A stretch of DNA of 64,000 nt from Thalassotalea sp. 1_MG-2023 (lineage in GTDB: Bacteria > Pseudomonadota > Gammaproteobacteria > Enterobacterales > Alteromonadaceae), in contig NZ_JAUOPD010000012.1 of the NCBI RefSeq assembly GCF_030546745.1, positions 55,099 through 119,098 of the forward strand, read 5' to 3'. The notes beneath the pieces were generated by a model that worked only from the letters and a program-made list of their open reading frames with translations, searched no databases and was not told where the DNA came from. Of the stretch, positions 17,598 through 27,665 are shown one piece after another. Every line of letters begins with the position of its first letter. Position 1 is the stretch's first letter. The position numbers and the translations under genes are program-made.

Positions 17598-18617
17598 CTA
17601 AAAGCTAACAATTTGCTTACCCGTAAACCCACCTGCTAATTGAGTTTTTAACGCAATAGAAATAGCGTCCGCCTTAAAATCTACGAGATGGATTTCTGGT
17701 AGTATTATCGAACCATCAGCTACGCCATTTAGTAGCAAATTACTCATAAAACTCATGTGTTGCTGGGCACAAAGGCTATTTTCCAGCCATGCCCCACCTA
17801 AAGAAACAATACAAATGTTCGGTGCTTTTTTAAATAATAATGCTTGAGGTATTTCAGGTAGTGCTTGTAAACAAGCGATTCTGCCACAAAACCCCATTAA
17901 TTCTAAATTTCGAATTGTTGCATCGCCACCAATGGAATCTAATATAGCATCAAAACCTTGTGGACCAAGTTCATGGCAAATTTTATGACACAGCTTTTCC
18001 TCGCGGTAATCAAATACAGCGTCAGCGCCTAAACGTTTTAAGCGCTTATGATTATGTTTTGCCGCTGTGGTAAAAACATCTGCTCCGCGCTGTTTAGCAA
18101 ATTGAATTGCAAAATGGCCAACTGCTCCAGCTCCTGCTTCAATTAGCAGCGTATCACCCTCGATAATTTGTAACTTCTCTAAAGCAATTAATGCCGTCAT
18201 ACCTGCACAGGGTAAGGTGGCTGCTTGGCATGGTTCAACATCGTCTGGCACTACAGATACCGCATAATTTGGTACTGTGGTGTACTCACTTAGCACTCCT
18301 TGATCAGCTAAGCTAGCGTGCCACATTACTCTGTCACCAACAGTGGGAAAGACTCCTTTTGGAGCATCAACTACAGTACCCACAGCATCTAAGCCTAAAA
18401 TATGCGGATACTGCCATTGACAAAAGCCTGTTTTGGCATACTGCCCATCTAATGGATTAAGACCTACGTATTCCACTTTTACTAATAATTCATTTCCGGT
18501 ACGTGTTGGAGTTTTCCATTGAACTTCAGCTAATGATAGTTGTTCATTAGGTGTTTCTAAGACAATGGCTTTCATCGTGTCAGGAATATTAGTTTGTAAA
18601 GTGGTTACATTAGACAT
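17598..18617 (-). CDS. Zinc-type alcohol dehydrogenase/quinone oxidoreductase family protein
   Basis: A 339-residue medium-chain dehydrogenase/reductase. The N-terminal GroES-like part (NPLDGQYAKTGFCQWQYPHI, then LGLDAVG) is followed by a Rossmann domain (AGAGAVGHFAIQFAKQRGA). Structural-zinc cysteines are not evident, so NADPH-dependent quinone- or enal-reductase activity is more likely than a zinc alcohol dehydrogenase. It follows the efflux outer-membrane gene by 14 bp and may share its transcript. Substrate unknown. Confidence 0.85.
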   Translation of the reverse strand: MSNVTTLQTNIPDTMKAIVLETPNEQLSLAEVQWKTPTRTGNELLVKVEYVGLNPLDGQYAKTGFCQWQYPHILGLDAVGTVVDAPKGVFPTVGDRVMWHASLADQGVLSEYTTVPNYAVSVVPDDVEPCQAATLPCAGMTALIALEKLQIIEGDTLLIEAGAGAVGHFAIQFAKQRGADVFTTAAKHNHKRLKRLGADAVFDYREEKLCHKICHELGPQGFDAILDSIGGDATIRNLELMGFCGRIACLQALPEIPQALLFKKAPNICIVSLGGAWLENSLCAQQHMSFMSNLLLNGVADGSIILPEIHLVDFKADAISIALKTQLAGGFTGKQIVSF

Positions 18618-18631
18618 AATTTACTCAAGTA

Positions 18632-20041
18632 TTAAATACTGGATAGTGCGTAACTCCAGCGACCATTAAAGGTATGATAAGCATTTACTTTCGTGAGTAA
18701 AGTTGAAATTGCTGAATCAACTGCATTTTCTTCTGCTGCAAGTAAATCTTGTCTTGCGTCAAGTAACGATAAATAAGGTATTTGACCTTCTTGAAACATA
18801 GCCTGTGCTTGCAAATAGGCTTTGTTTGCATAGTGATAGCGATTGTTTGCAAATTGCTGTTTATTGCTTTCTTTAACGAGTTTATGTAAAGAAAGCTCGC
18901 TTTCATTTATGGCATTTAATACCGTTTTTTGATACTCGTTATATGCTGCTTCACTTAAATATTGCTGAGCATCTCGCTGCGCCAATAATGCAGGGTAACT
19001 TAATAGTGACCATTCTATTTGTGGGGATACCTGCCATTGTTGTTTTGTATTAGACAGGGTAGTACTAGTGGAACTCAGTATTCCAGCAAAGGCACGTAAA
19101 CTAATATCTGGTAATAGGGCTTTACTTGCTGCAGTGCTTAAAGCAGTGGCTTGGCTAAATTGGTAGAGCGCCTTACTAATATCAGGACGTAAGGCGATTG
19201 CTTCACTTGGTTTCGTTAAGTGTACTTGCAAGTCAAAGTTAATCAGTTCTCGTTGCTCCATCAATGTGAGATCACTTAATGTTTTACCTGTAATGTAAGC
19301 GAGTGCAGAATTATCGCGGTGTAATAAAAACTCGATTTCAGGTAGCAATGCTTGTTGTTGGTTTAACTGTGCTTTAGTTCGGTTTAAATCTAATTCACTA
19401 GTAACACCTTCATCGACACTGGCTTGCAGCACCTCTATGCTTTGTTGTAACGCATCAATTTGTTGTGAGATTATATGGTGTTTTTGCAGATTACCTTGAT
19501 AACTGATATAGCCAGAAACAACAGATGAAACCACCTCTATTTGTAATAACCGCAGCTGTTCAGCTTGACTCAGTGCAGACGCATTAGCTGCATTGACCAA
19601 TGCTGTGACACGACCGAATAAATCTAAATGCCAATTTAAACCTAAACTGGCCGTTGAGTAAGGTGTAATGGCCTCATCGATACTTGAACGTTCACTACTA
19701 ATGGTTAATCCACCTTGTGGTAAAAGCATTGCTTGTTCTGCGCCAAGGCGCGCTAAGGCACTTTTTAGCCTTAAATGGCTGATGGATAGATCATAGTTAT
19801 TTGTCAGTGCCTCTTGGATCAGCAGATTCAATTGAGGAGAATTAAATTGCTGCCACCAATTTAACTCACTCGCACCAGCGAGTTCTGATGCAATCTCAAC
19901 TTCAGCAACAAAGTGCTGAAGTTGTTGCTGATTTTCTAGATGAACATCTACTTTATTTGATGTTGCGCAACCAGCTATTACATTAGTTAAAAGCAATGTT
20001 AAGGCCAATCGGCTATTAGACGGTAATAATGAATTAATCAT
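18632..20041 (-). CDS. Efflux outer-membrane lipoprotein (NodT/OprM family)
   Basis: A 469-residue outer-membrane channel of the TolC/NodT type. The lipobox lies in TNVIAGCATS (Cys about 25). Long helical repeats with LSISHLRLKSALARLGAEQA and the second-half counterpart are typical of the trimeric tunnel. Its first 8 bp overlap the end of the RND pump gene, so pump and channel are translationally coupled. It forms the exit duct of the RND system at 20034-24401. Confidence 0.94.
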   Translation of the reverse strand: MINSLLPSNSRLALTLLLTNVIAGCATSNKVDVHLENQQQLQHFVAEVEIASELAGASELNWWQQFNSPQLNLLIQEALTNNYDLSISHLRLKSALARLGAEQAMLLPQGGLTISSERSSIDEAITPYSTASLGLNWHLDLFGRVTALVNAANASALSQAEQLRLLQIEVVSSVVSGYISYQGNLQKHHIISQQIDALQQSIEVLQASVDEGVTSELDLNRTKAQLNQQQALLPEIEFLLHRDNSALAYITGKTLSDLTLMEQRELINFDLQVHLTKPSEAIALRPDISKALYQFSQATALSTAASKALLPDISLRAFAGILSSTSTTLSNTKQQWQVSPQIEWSLLSYPALLAQRDAQQYLSEAAYNEYQKTVLNAINESELSLHKLVKESNKQQFANNRYHYANKAYLQAQAMFQEGQIPYLSLLDARQDLLAAEENAVDSAISTLLTKVNAYHTFNGRWSYALSSI

Positions 20042-23000
20042 GTTGTTTATGCTCCAGTGTGTTGCTTTTAATCGTGTCGGAGGTTGATTCTTTTTTGGTC
20101 ACTAACATATAAAAAATAGGCGTAAACAGTAGACCAAAAATGGTGACACCAATCATGCCAGAAAAAACGGCATTGCCCATCGCATGTCGCATTTCTGCGC
20201 CTGCGCCCGATGCTAACACCAAGGGAATTACACCCGCTGTGAACGCGATTGAAGTCATCAAAATTGGTCTTAGTCGTAATCGACAAGCGGCGATAATGGC
20301 ATCTAAGTGAGTCATGCCACTTTGATGCTGATCTTTGGCAAATTCGACCATTAAAATGGCATTCTTTGAAGCTAAAGCAACTAATACAATTAGTGCAATT
20401 TGGGTGAAAATATTGTTGTCGGAGCCAACAAACCACACACCTAATAAAGCGGAGAATATTGTCATTGGTACAATTAAAATAATCGCTAATGGTAAACGTA
20501 AACTTTCATATTGTGCGGCAAGGACTAAAAATACCAGTAATACAACTAAAGGGAAAACGTAAACCATGGTATTGCCAGCGATGATTTGTTGATAGGTAAC
20601 ATCTGTCCACTCATAATCAATACCCGTAGGTAAGTGCTCGGCTAGAATTAATTCGATAGCTTGTTGTGCTTGGTCTGAACTATAACCTAGCGCAGGGCTA
20701 CCATTAAGTTCAGCACTTGGATAACCATTATAATGCATAACCCGATCAGGTCCTGTGGTAGGAGTAACCGTTAAAATTGAACCAAGTGGCACCATATCAC
20801 CCAACTTATTACGCACTTTTAAATGTAAAATTTGTGCGGGGTCTTTTCGAAATTCAGCGTCTGCTTGAGCATTCACTTGATACGTTCTGCCAAAAGCGTT
20901 GAAGTCGTTAACATATAAAGAGCCTAAATAAATTTGTAAAGCATCAAAGACTTCTTCCAGAGGGATCCCTTGGATCAGGGCTTGTTCTCTATCAATATCA
21001 ATGTCCATTTGTGGTACTTGAATTCGAAAACTAGAATATAACCCTGTTAACGCGGGATCTTGTTGTGCTTTTGCTATCACGGTTTGTAAACTATTAAACA
21101 ATGCTTCGAAGCCTTTGTTGTCACGATCTTCTATTTGTAGCTTAAAGCCTCCTGTTGTGCCTAACCCTTGAATAGGGGGAGGCGGAAATACCGCGACAAA
21201 GGCTTCATCAATCGAAACAAACTGTTGGTTCAATTGCATTGCGATTGCGCCAGCAGACAGTTGTGGATCTTTACGATTTTCAAAAGCATCTAATGCAACA
21301 AAAACAATGCCGCTGTTTGGGCTGTTAGTAAAACCATTTACGGATAAGCCTGGAAATGTCACTGTGTGTAGAACGCCGGGTACGTTTAGGGCAATGCTTT
21401 CCATTTCGACCATGACATCTTGAGTACGATCTAAACTAGCGGCATCTGGAAGTTGCGCAATTGCAACTAGGTATTGTTTATCTTGCGAAGGAATAAAGCC
21501 GCCAGGAATGGTATTAAAGAGAGTAAATGTTCCACCAAGTAACAATACATAAGCAGCAACCATTATGACACTCATGCGAATTAATTTTTTAACTAAACGT
21601 TGATAGCCTTGAGCGCCACGTTCAAACAGTTTATTAAAAGGTGTAAATAACCAACGGCCAAAGATTTTATTCAGTAATCGCGTTAATGCGTCAGGCTTGG
21701 CGTCATGAGATTTTAGTAATAGTGCTGATAACGCTGGCGAAAGGGTTAGAGAGTTAAACGCAGAGATCACCGTTGAAATAGTAATAGTCAGGGCAAATTG
21801 TTTATAGAATTGTCCAGATAGTCCTGAAATAAAGGCAGTAGGTATGAATACGGCTAGTAAAACTAAAGCAATGGCGATTATTGGTCCTGTTACTTCTGTC
21901 ATTGCAACACGAGTGGCTTCTACAGGTGACAAACCTTTTTCTATGTTTCGTTCAACGTTTTCAACCACAACAATCGCATCATCAACAACAATCCCGATCG
22001 CGAGCACTAAACCGAATAATGACAAGCTATTGATTGAAACACCAAGCCATTGCATCACGGCAAAGGTGCCAATAAGTGAAACAGGAACCGCAATTAATGG
22101 AATGATAGAAGCGCGCCAAGTTTGTAAAAAAACGACAACAACGATGACAACTAAAGCGATGGCCTCTAATAAAGTGGTAATAACGGCATCAATTGAGTCG
22201 CGTACAAAAATAGTTGGGTCGTAGACAATATCGTATTCAACGCCGTCAGGAAAAGCCTGTGAAAGTTGCGCCATGGTTGTTCGTACTTGGTCTGATAACT
22301 CAATTGCGTTTGAACCAGGACGTTGGAAAATAGGCATAGCTAGCGCAGGTTGTCCGTCTAAAAGAGCACGAAGTGCGTAACTATTCTGACCTAATTCTAC
22401 AGTGGCTACATCTTTTAAACGAATAACTTGCTTTTGATCACCCACTTTTAGAATAACTTGTTCAAACTCTTCAACACTGGCTAACCTGCCTTTAACATTT
22501 AATAAAATTTGAAACTGGCTTTCATTTGCTGCTGGTTGCGCGCCTAAGCTTCCTGCGGCAACTTGTTGATTTTGTGCGCGCAATGCATTTACTACATCTG
22601 AAGCCGTTAATTGTCTTGCTGCTAATGCATCAGGGTTTAACCAAACCCGCATAGAGTATTGCCCACCACCAAATAACTGTACATCACCTACACCGGATAA
22701 ACGTGCAATTTGATCTTTAATATAGATATCAGCGTAATTTGATAAATAAGCTGTATCATGGGTTTTTTCTGGCGAATATAGGTGTACAACCATGGTTAAG
22801 TCAGGTGAAGATTTTTCAGCGACTACTCCTAAACGTTGTACTTCTTGAGGTAACCTAGACAGTGCACTGTTAACCCTATTTTGCACTTGTACTTGGGCAC
22901 GATCGAGGTCTGTGCCTAGCGCAAAAGTAACGGTTAACGTCATGCGACCATCACTCGTTGCTTGAGAAAACATATAAAGCATGTTTTCTGTGCCGTTAAT

Positions 23001-23210
23001 TTCTTGCTCTAATGGCGTGGCAACCGTTTGTGCAATTACGGTTGGGTTAGCACCAGGATAGTTTGCAGTTACTACAACTGTTGGTGGAACTACTTCTGGG
23101 TATTCACTAATGGGTAACTTGAAAAGTGATATGGCGCCACCAATTAATATGACTAATGATAAAACGGATGCAAAAATTGGCCGTTGAATGAAAAAATGTG
23201 AAAAATTCAT
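20034..23210 (-). CDS. RND multidrug efflux pump (HAE1/AcrB family)
   Basis: A 1058-residue proton-driven inner-membrane transporter, of normal length for AcrB/MexB. It has an N-terminal transmembrane helix (FFIQRPIFASVLSLVIL). The TM4 proton-relay aspartates lie in LAIGIVVDDAIVVVENVERN. Two large periplasmic loops and the second half with LVALASKNAILMVEFAKDQH follow. It lies between its adaptor (9 bp) and its outer-membrane factor (8-bp overlap). Divergent LysR regulation is likely. The drug spectrum cannot be read from sequence. Confidence 0.96.
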   Translation of the reverse strand: MNFSHFFIQRPIFASVLSLVILIGGAISLFKLPISEYPEVVPPTVVVTANYPGANPTVIAQTVATPLEQEINGTENMLYMFSQATSDGRMTLTVTFALGTDLDRAQVQVQNRVNSALSRLPQEVQRLGVVAEKSSPDLTMVVHLYSPEKTHDTAYLSNYADIYIKDQIARLSGVGDVQLFGGGQYSMRVWLNPDALAARQLTASDVVNALRAQNQQVAAGSLGAQPAANESQFQILLNVKGRLASVEEFEQVILKVGDQKQVIRLKDVATVELGQNSYALRALLDGQPALAMPIFQRPGSNAIELSDQVRTTMAQLSQAFPDGVEYDIVYDPTIFVRDSIDAVITTLLEAIALVVIVVVVFLQTWRASIIPLIAVPVSLIGTFAVMQWLGVSINSLSLFGLVLAIGIVVDDAIVVVENVERNIEKGLSPVEATRVAMTEVTGPIIAIALVLLAVFIPTAFISGLSGQFYKQFALTITISTVISAFNSLTLSPALSALLLKSHDAKPDALTRLLNKIFGRWLFTPFNKLFERGAQGYQRLVKKLIRMSVIMVAAYVLLLGGTFTLFNTIPGGFIPSQDKQYLVAIAQLPDAASLDRTQDVMVEMESIALNVPGVLHTVTFPGLSVNGFTNSPNSGIVFVALDAFENRKDPQLSAGAIAMQLNQQFVSIDEAFVAVFPPPPIQGLGTTGGFKLQIEDRDNKGFEALFNSLQTVIAKAQQDPALTGLYSSFRIQVPQMDIDIDREQALIQGIPLEEVFDALQIYLGSLYVNDFNAFGRTYQVNAQADAEFRKDPAQILHLKVRNKLGDMVPLGSILTVTPTTGPDRVMHYNGYPSAELNGSPALGYSSDQAQQAIELILAEHLPTGIDYEWTDVTYQQIIAGNTMVYVFPLVVLLVFLVLAAQYESLRLPLAIILIVPMTIFSALLGVWFVGSDNNIFTQIALIVLVALASKNAILMVEFAKDQHQSGMTHLDAIIAACRLRLRPILMTSIAFTAGVIPLVLASGAGAEMRHAMGNAVFSGMIGVTIFGLLFTPIFYMLVTKKESTSDTIKSNTLEHKQHD

Positions 23211-23219
23211 TGTAATTCC

Positions 23220-24401
23220 CTAGTACTTAGCAACTAAATCAGTTTGCTTGATTGGCGTCATGGTAAAGGCTGTGTTGGTTGTTTCTATCGTAATTACATT
23301 AGGTTGAACAGGCATGCCAGGACCGACTCGCGCAGGGCCATTTACGGCTATAATGTCATTAGCGGTTAATCCAGTGGTGATTGCGCGCAACATGCCATAG
23401 CGCTCGCCAACTTCAACAAGTTTGTATTGCAAGACATTGTTTTTATCAAGGGTCAGAACAAAGCGGTTTTTTAGATCTGTTCCTATTGCTTTTTCTGGAA
23501 CAATAATTTGTTCATTTACGTCACTTGCTGCCAGCTTGACACGAGCAAATGAACCAGCACGTAACGGGGAAGCCGGGTTTGTTGTTGCCTGTTCGAAAAC
23601 TGCGCGAACTTGCAATGTGCCTGTAGCATCATTAATTTGATTGTCGATAAAGTTAATATAGCCAGTATGTTCAAATACTTTTTCACCTACTTTTTGCATC
23701 AGAACTTGTTGTTTACTCGCAGCAGTTACATGTGAAAAGGCGTTATTCCACGTGCGTTCGTCAATATCAAAATAAGCATACATCTTGTCATTAGATACAA
23801 TAGAGGTGAGTACGCTTGTTCCCGCTTGTACAGTATTTCCTCGGGTAATATTAGCGCGTGAAATAATACCATTTATTGGTGATTTAATGGCTGTAAAGGC
23901 TAGGTCTAGGTTCGCAGCTTCTAACTGTGCTTGTAGTGCTGCTAATTGGGCTTCTCGTTGTCGTAATATTGATGCGCGCGATTCTGCTTGCTCAATAGAA
24001 ATTGCTTTACGCTCGGTTAACCTTTGAGCGCGTTTAGCTTCATTTTTAGCTTGCTGTAGAGCTGCTTCTGCAGAGAGTATTTGTGCCTTTAGCTTTGCGA
24101 CTACTGCGGCAAAAGGACGAGCATCTAGTTGAACCAGTAAATCACCTTTCTTTACCTTATCACCTTCATTAAACGCAATTTCTTTAATTACGCCTGATAC
24201 ACGTGGACGTAACGATACTTCTTCTGGGGCTTCTAACCGTGTGGTAAAAGTGTGCCAATGTTGTACTGGCTTGATTAACACTTTTGCCACGTCTATAGGT
24301 TGTAAAAATTGTTGTGAATTTTGTTTTGCAGAAGGTTCTGCACAACCACTAATTGCAATGCTTATGCTGGTTAAAGTAGCAAGTAATAATGTTTTTTTCA
24401 T
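23220..24401 (-). CDS. RND efflux periplasmic adaptor (membrane fusion lipoprotein)
   Basis: A 393-residue adaptor with a lipobox in ISIAISGCAEP (Cys about 20). The order is N-terminal beta domain, lipoyl half-motif (GDLLVQLDARPF), coiled-coil hairpin rich in Ala/Gln/Glu (about residues 105-170), second lipoyl half (IKSPINGIISRANI), then beta-barrel. It links the RND pump to the NodT channel and is the first gene of the pump operon. Confidence 0.95.
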   Translation of the reverse strand: MKKTLLLATLTSISIAISGCAEPSAKQNSQQFLQPIDVAKVLIKPVQHWHTFTTRLEAPEEVSLRPRVSGVIKEIAFNEGDKVKKGDLLVQLDARPFAAVVAKLKAQILSAEAALQQAKNEAKRAQRLTERKAISIEQAESRASILRQREAQLAALQAQLEAANLDLAFTAIKSPINGIISRANITRGNTVQAGTSVLTSIVSNDKMYAYFDIDERTWNNAFSHVTAASKQQVLMQKVGEKVFEHTGYINFIDNQINDATGTLQVRAVFEQATTNPASPLRAGSFARVKLAASDVNEQIIVPEKAIGTDLKNRFVLTLDKNNVLQYKLVEVGERYGMLRAITTGLTANDIIAVNGPARVGPGMPVQPNVITIETTNTAFTMTPIKQTDLVAKY

Positions 24402-24569
24402 CGTTTAACTCCATGTTTTTGAGAACTATAAAGCGTTGAGTTAGTCATAGGTCAACTGTGTTATTTGAAAATAATACAATTATGATACGCTCGAAATTGA
24501 TGAGTAAATATAGTGGTTTTTTAATTACATTAGTGCCAAAATGGCATCAATAGTGATAAAGGATTCGTT
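24402..24569. promoter_or_regulatory. Divergent promoter region of the RND operon and LysR gene
   Basis: 168 bases between divergent starts, the classical layout for a LysR-type regulator controlling its neighbour. I did not identify a definite T-N11-A operator. Confidence 0.5.
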
Positions 24570-25526
24570 ATGGATACTACTAGCCGTTTATTGATGTTGT
24601 TAGATGTTGTAGAGCGTGGATCATTTGCAAGTGCCGCGGAAGGCAGGAATATCGACAGATCAGTTATATCTAAACAAATCAGCAAACTAGAAGAAGAACT
24701 TGCCGTAAGGTTGCTAAACCGAACAACACGATCTATTTCTTTAACAGCAGCTGGCGCAGAAATGGTTAAGAAAGCTTCGGAGCTTCGAGAGTTACTTAAT
24801 GAAACGGTTCGAATGGCAGAGAATTATCATTTAGAGCCTCGTGGTACGATAAAAATGACGTCGTCTACGATTATTGCAAAGCGTTATCTACAACCGGTAA
24901 TTAATGATTTTCAAAAACGCTTTCCTGAAGTTGAAATTGAATTAATTTTGGATGATAAGGTGATGGACATTGTCTCTGAAGGAATAGATCTCGCTTTTAG
25001 AGTCGGGGAGTTGAAAGATTCGACGCTGATTGCGAGAAAACTTGCGCGGAACCGTTTAGTTATTTTGGCCTCACCAGAGTTCATAAAAACCTATGGGATG
25101 CCGAATAAAATGTCAGATCTTAAATCACTCCCGGCTGCGAGTTATTTCAGTAAAACAATACGTGTGACAAGTATTGAATATGAAAATGCACTTGGCGAGC
25201 ATGCTGAGCAAGAAATTAATAGCGTTTTTCGTGCAAATGATGCCGAAATTTTATTACTAAAAGCGTTATCTGGTAGTGCATTTGTTGTAGTGCCTGCGTT
25301 TATTTTGGGTGATGAAATAATAAATGGTCAGCTTATTCCGATTTTAACCGATGTTAAATTACTTGATTACCGCGACATGTACGTTATTTACCCCCATAGA
25401 GATTTACCGGTTAGAACTCGGTTATTTTATGATGCTGTCAGAGATTATATTGGTAAAGTTACTCCTATCTGGGAGAAAAATATTCCCCATTTTGACCGTT
25501 TATATCAGGGGGAGCATAGGGGGTAA
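24570..25526 (+). CDS. LysR-family transcription regulator
   Basis: 318 residues with the N-terminal winged helix-turn-helix (FASAAEGRNIDRSVISKQIS, then KLEEELAVRLLNRTTRSISL) and a C-terminal periplasmic-binding-protein-like effector domain. It is divergent from the RND efflux operon, which is its most likely target. Inducer unknown. Confidence 0.93.
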   Translation: MDTTSRLLMLLDVVERGSFASAAEGRNIDRSVISKQISKLEEELAVRLLNRTTRSISLTAAGAEMVKKASELRELLNETVRMAENYHLEPRGTIKMTSSTIIAKRYLQPVINDFQKRFPEVEIELILDDKVMDIVSEGIDLAFRVGELKDSTLIARKLARNRLVILASPEFIKTYGMPNKMSDLKSLPAASYFSKTIRVTSIEYENALGEHAEQEINSVFRANDAEILLLKALSGSAFVVVPAFILGDEIINGQLIPILTDVKLLDYRDMYVIYPHRDLPVRTRLFYDAVRDYIGKVTPIWEKNIPHFDRLYQGEHRG

Positions 25527-25618
25527 ATGAAACTGTTTGCTGATCTTTAATGAACAATTCGATGATTTCGATAAAATGCGTTAGGCTTTAGCTATCTTAT
25601 TGAGAAAAGGAAAATGAT

Positions 25619-26182
25619 ATGAGTGTATATAAAAAGCTTTTTAGTTTCATGATTGTAGTGTTGTTATCTGCCTGTGCCTCAATGGGAGACGGAAGCAAGG
25701 TTGAAAAGCAACGTGCAATTTTAACAATGAAGGATGATGTATTAACCAAATTGTTTGAACAAAAACCAGATACGCGTAAACAGTTAAATGCCGCACCCGG
25801 TTATGCCGTATTTTCTAATGCAAACATCAATTTAATTTTTATGGCCGCCGGTACTGGCTATGGTGTGGTTAAGAACATGAATGCCAATACCCATACTTAT
25901 ATGAACATGGCTGAAGGTGGTGTAGGCCTTGGTTTAGGCGTGAAAGATTATCGCATAGTCATGGTGTTTCATACCACAGATGCAATGAATAGCTTTATTA
26001 CTAACGGTTGGACATTTGGCGGTAATGCTGATGCAGCTGCTAAAGCAGGTGATAAAGGTGGTTCGGTAGAAGGTGAAGCTTATTATGGCGATGTGACGGT
26101 ATACACATTGACAGAGGCAGGACTAGCGCTACAAGCCGTTATTAAAGGCACTAAATTTTGGGTAGATAAAGAGCTAAACTAA
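25619..26182 (+). CDS. YSC84/Ysc84-like lipoprotein
   Basis: A 187-residue exported lipoprotein (lipobox LLSACAS, Cys about 19). The mature part has NAAPGYAVFSNANINLIFMA, TGYGVVKNMN and the Gly-rich GGVGLGLGVKDYRIVMVFHT, as in the YSC84 family of lipid-associated proteins. The exact function is not known. It stands alone after the LysR gene. Confidence 0.82.
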   Translation: MSVYKKLFSFMIVVLLSACASMGDGSKVEKQRAILTMKDDVLTKLFEQKPDTRKQLNAAPGYAVFSNANINLIFMAAGTGYGVVKNMNANTHTYMNMAEGGVGLGLGVKDYRIVMVFHTTDAMNSFITNGWTFGGNADAAAKAGDKGGSVEGEAYYGDVTVYTLTEAGLALQAVIKGTKFWVDKELN

Positions 26183-26244
26183 GGGCTGTTGAAATTACCT
26201 TACTCTGTGAGCCGTCAGTAAAACTATACCCGTCTTAATTTAGA

Positions 26245-26272
26245 TAAAAAAAAGCCAGTCAGTGACTGGCTA
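26245..26272 (-). terminator. Terminator after the MlaC-like gene
   Basis: AGCCAGTCAGTGACTGGCT is an almost perfect palindrome. On the minus strand it is followed by a run of T, placing it 40 bp beyond the stop of the MlaC-like gene. Confidence 0.85.
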
Positions 26273-26311
26273 AGCTCCATGAGTGGGAGATAAGTAATTT
26301 TTTACACACGA

Positions 26312-26908
26312 TTATTTGTTCAGTGCCGCAAGCTCAATGGTGACTTGATCAAGACCGTATTTATTAATACGCGTATTGAATTCACTTTGTTTACTGCTTA
26401 GCAGAGAAATACCTTCAACGATCATATCGTAAGCTTTCCATTGGCCCGTTTCACGATCTTGTCGCATTTGAAAGGTCAGATGGATATCAGGTTTGCCAGT
26501 TTCAGAAATCAATGCGTCTACTGATGCTAGTTTACCGCTGTTAGAAAGCTTAGATTGACCGTAGCTAACCTTTTGATCTTTATATTGGTTTAATGCTGTG
26601 GCGTAAGTTCTAACTAAGTAGTGTTTCATCGAGCTGACAAATTTTTCTCTTTGTTCTTTAGATGCTTTTCTGACATGTTTACCAAGAATTTTAAAAGCAG
26701 CGTAGCGATAATTAACCGAAGGCATTAACTCTTCTTCCACTATGTTACGCATTAACTCTGGGAACTTCTGTAATTCCGTTTGGCTAGCAGCAATTCGAGA
26801 AAATAATTTATCGCCTGTTTGACTGATGACTTCCTTTGGCGATAGTGTAGGTTGAGCGGCAAGGGAAAGAGAAAATACAGATAAAAGCAGGATAAGTGCT
26901 GATCTCAT
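26312..26908 (-). CDS. MlaC/Ttg2-like exported protein
   Basis: 198 residues with a signal peptide (residues 1-18, ending LSLAAQP). The rest matches the MlaC family of periplasmic phospholipid carriers: KFPELMRNIVEEELMPSVNY, then FVSSMKHYLVRTYATALNQY and GQWKAYDMIVEGISLL. Unlike a typical mla operon there is no MlaD/E/F neighbour, so it is a solitary paralogue. A TetR-type palindrome lies 48 bp upstream of its start, matching one in front of the neighbouring tetR gene. Confidence 0.85.
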   Translation of the reverse strand: MRSALILLLSVFSLSLAAQPTLSPKEVISQTGDKLFSRIAASQTELQKFPELMRNIVEEELMPSVNYRYAAFKILGKHVRKASKEQREKFVSSMKHYLVRTYATALNQYKDQKVSYGQSKLSNSGKLASVDALISETGKPDIHLTFQMRQDRETGQWKAYDMIVEGISLLSSKQSEFNTRINKYGLDQVTIELAALNK

Positions 26909-26955
26909 TAGATGTCCTTATTAAGAATTGCTGAATATGAGTATGTATTCTACAT

Positions 26956-26969
26956 ACCGACCATTCGGT
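26956..26969. promoter_or_regulatory. Candidate TetR operator upstream of the MlaC-like gene
   Basis: ACCGA-CCAT-TCGGT, a perfect palindrome with 5-base arms. The same arms and 4-base spacer occur upstream of the adjacent tetR-type gene at 27650-27665. Confidence 0.7.
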
Positions 26970-27029
26970 CTGTAAATGTTTTTTTGTAAAAATTTTGTTT
27001 TAACTTATGTTTATTTTAACTAATACAGG

Positions 27030-27617
27030 TTAAGTGTTTCGTAAGTTATTGAGGTAAATACATAACTCGTCAACCACTTTGTCAAATAGTTCTTTGTTCT
27101 TAGCGCTTTTACTTAAACTGTAGGCACCATGAAAGCTTGAAACAATAAAATAAGCGATTTGAGTAAAGTCGAGATTTTTGCGTAGTTTGCTTGAAAACCG
27201 TTGTAAATTAAGGGCGATTAAATGGTTTAATTGTTGCTGCATGTTCAGTATGCGTAAACGAAAACCTTCATCTACCGCAGACATCTCTTGACAAAGATTA
27301 TTAATAGGACAACCACAAATTATATCTTCGCAACTCATGTCTTGAGAAATTTCTTTAAAAAAATGACATAAACCATCAATGGGATCTATTGCTTCAACGG
27401 CAGGCTGCCAAGTGGCTAAAAACATTGGCGTGAAAATTTCTTCAAAAACAGCATAGCCTAATACGAGTTTATTATCGAAATGGTGGTATAACGCGCCTTT
27501 TGAAATTTCACAACGGGATAATATTGTTGACAAGCTTGTGGCCTGAAAACCATGTTGATGAATCTCATCTGCGGTAATTTCTAAAATTTTTTGCCGAGTT
27601 TGTTCTGCATCTCTCAT
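27030..27617 (-). CDS. TetR-family transcription repressor
   Basis: 195 residues with an N-terminal helix-turn-helix (GFQATSLSTILSRCEISKGA, LYHHFDNKL). The ligand domain contains a Cys-rich patch (DMSCEDIICGCPINNLCQEM, about residues 93-112), which might sense electrophiles or oxidation. Similar cysteines are used by NemR-type repressors; this is inference. Identical operator arms before this gene and before the MlaC-like gene suggest it represses both. Confidence 0.9.
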   Translation of the reverse strand: MRDAEQTRQKILEITADEIHQHGFQATSLSTILSRCEISKGALYHHFDNKLVLGYAVFEEIFTPMFLATWQPAVEAIDPIDGLCHFFKEISQDMSCEDIICGCPINNLCQEMSAVDEGFRLRILNMQQQLNHLIALNLQRFSSKLRKNLDFTQIAYFIVSSFHGAYSLSKSAKNKELFDKVVDELCIYLNNLRNT

Positions 27618-27649
27618 ACAATAACCTCAATGTTGTACAAAATTATTGT

Positions 27650-27665
27650 AACCGACTCATCGGTT
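27650..27665. promoter_or_regulatory. Candidate TetR operator upstream of its own gene
   Basis: AACCGA-CTCA-TCGGTT, a perfect palindrome with 6-base arms, 33 bp upstream of the tetR-type start codon. It shares ACCGA/TCGGT with the site at 26956-26969. Confidence 0.75.

Noticed and set aside
21844..22224. 126-codon plus-strand open frame
   Set aside because: Antisense to the conserved RND pump gene; no ribosome site or sensible protein character.
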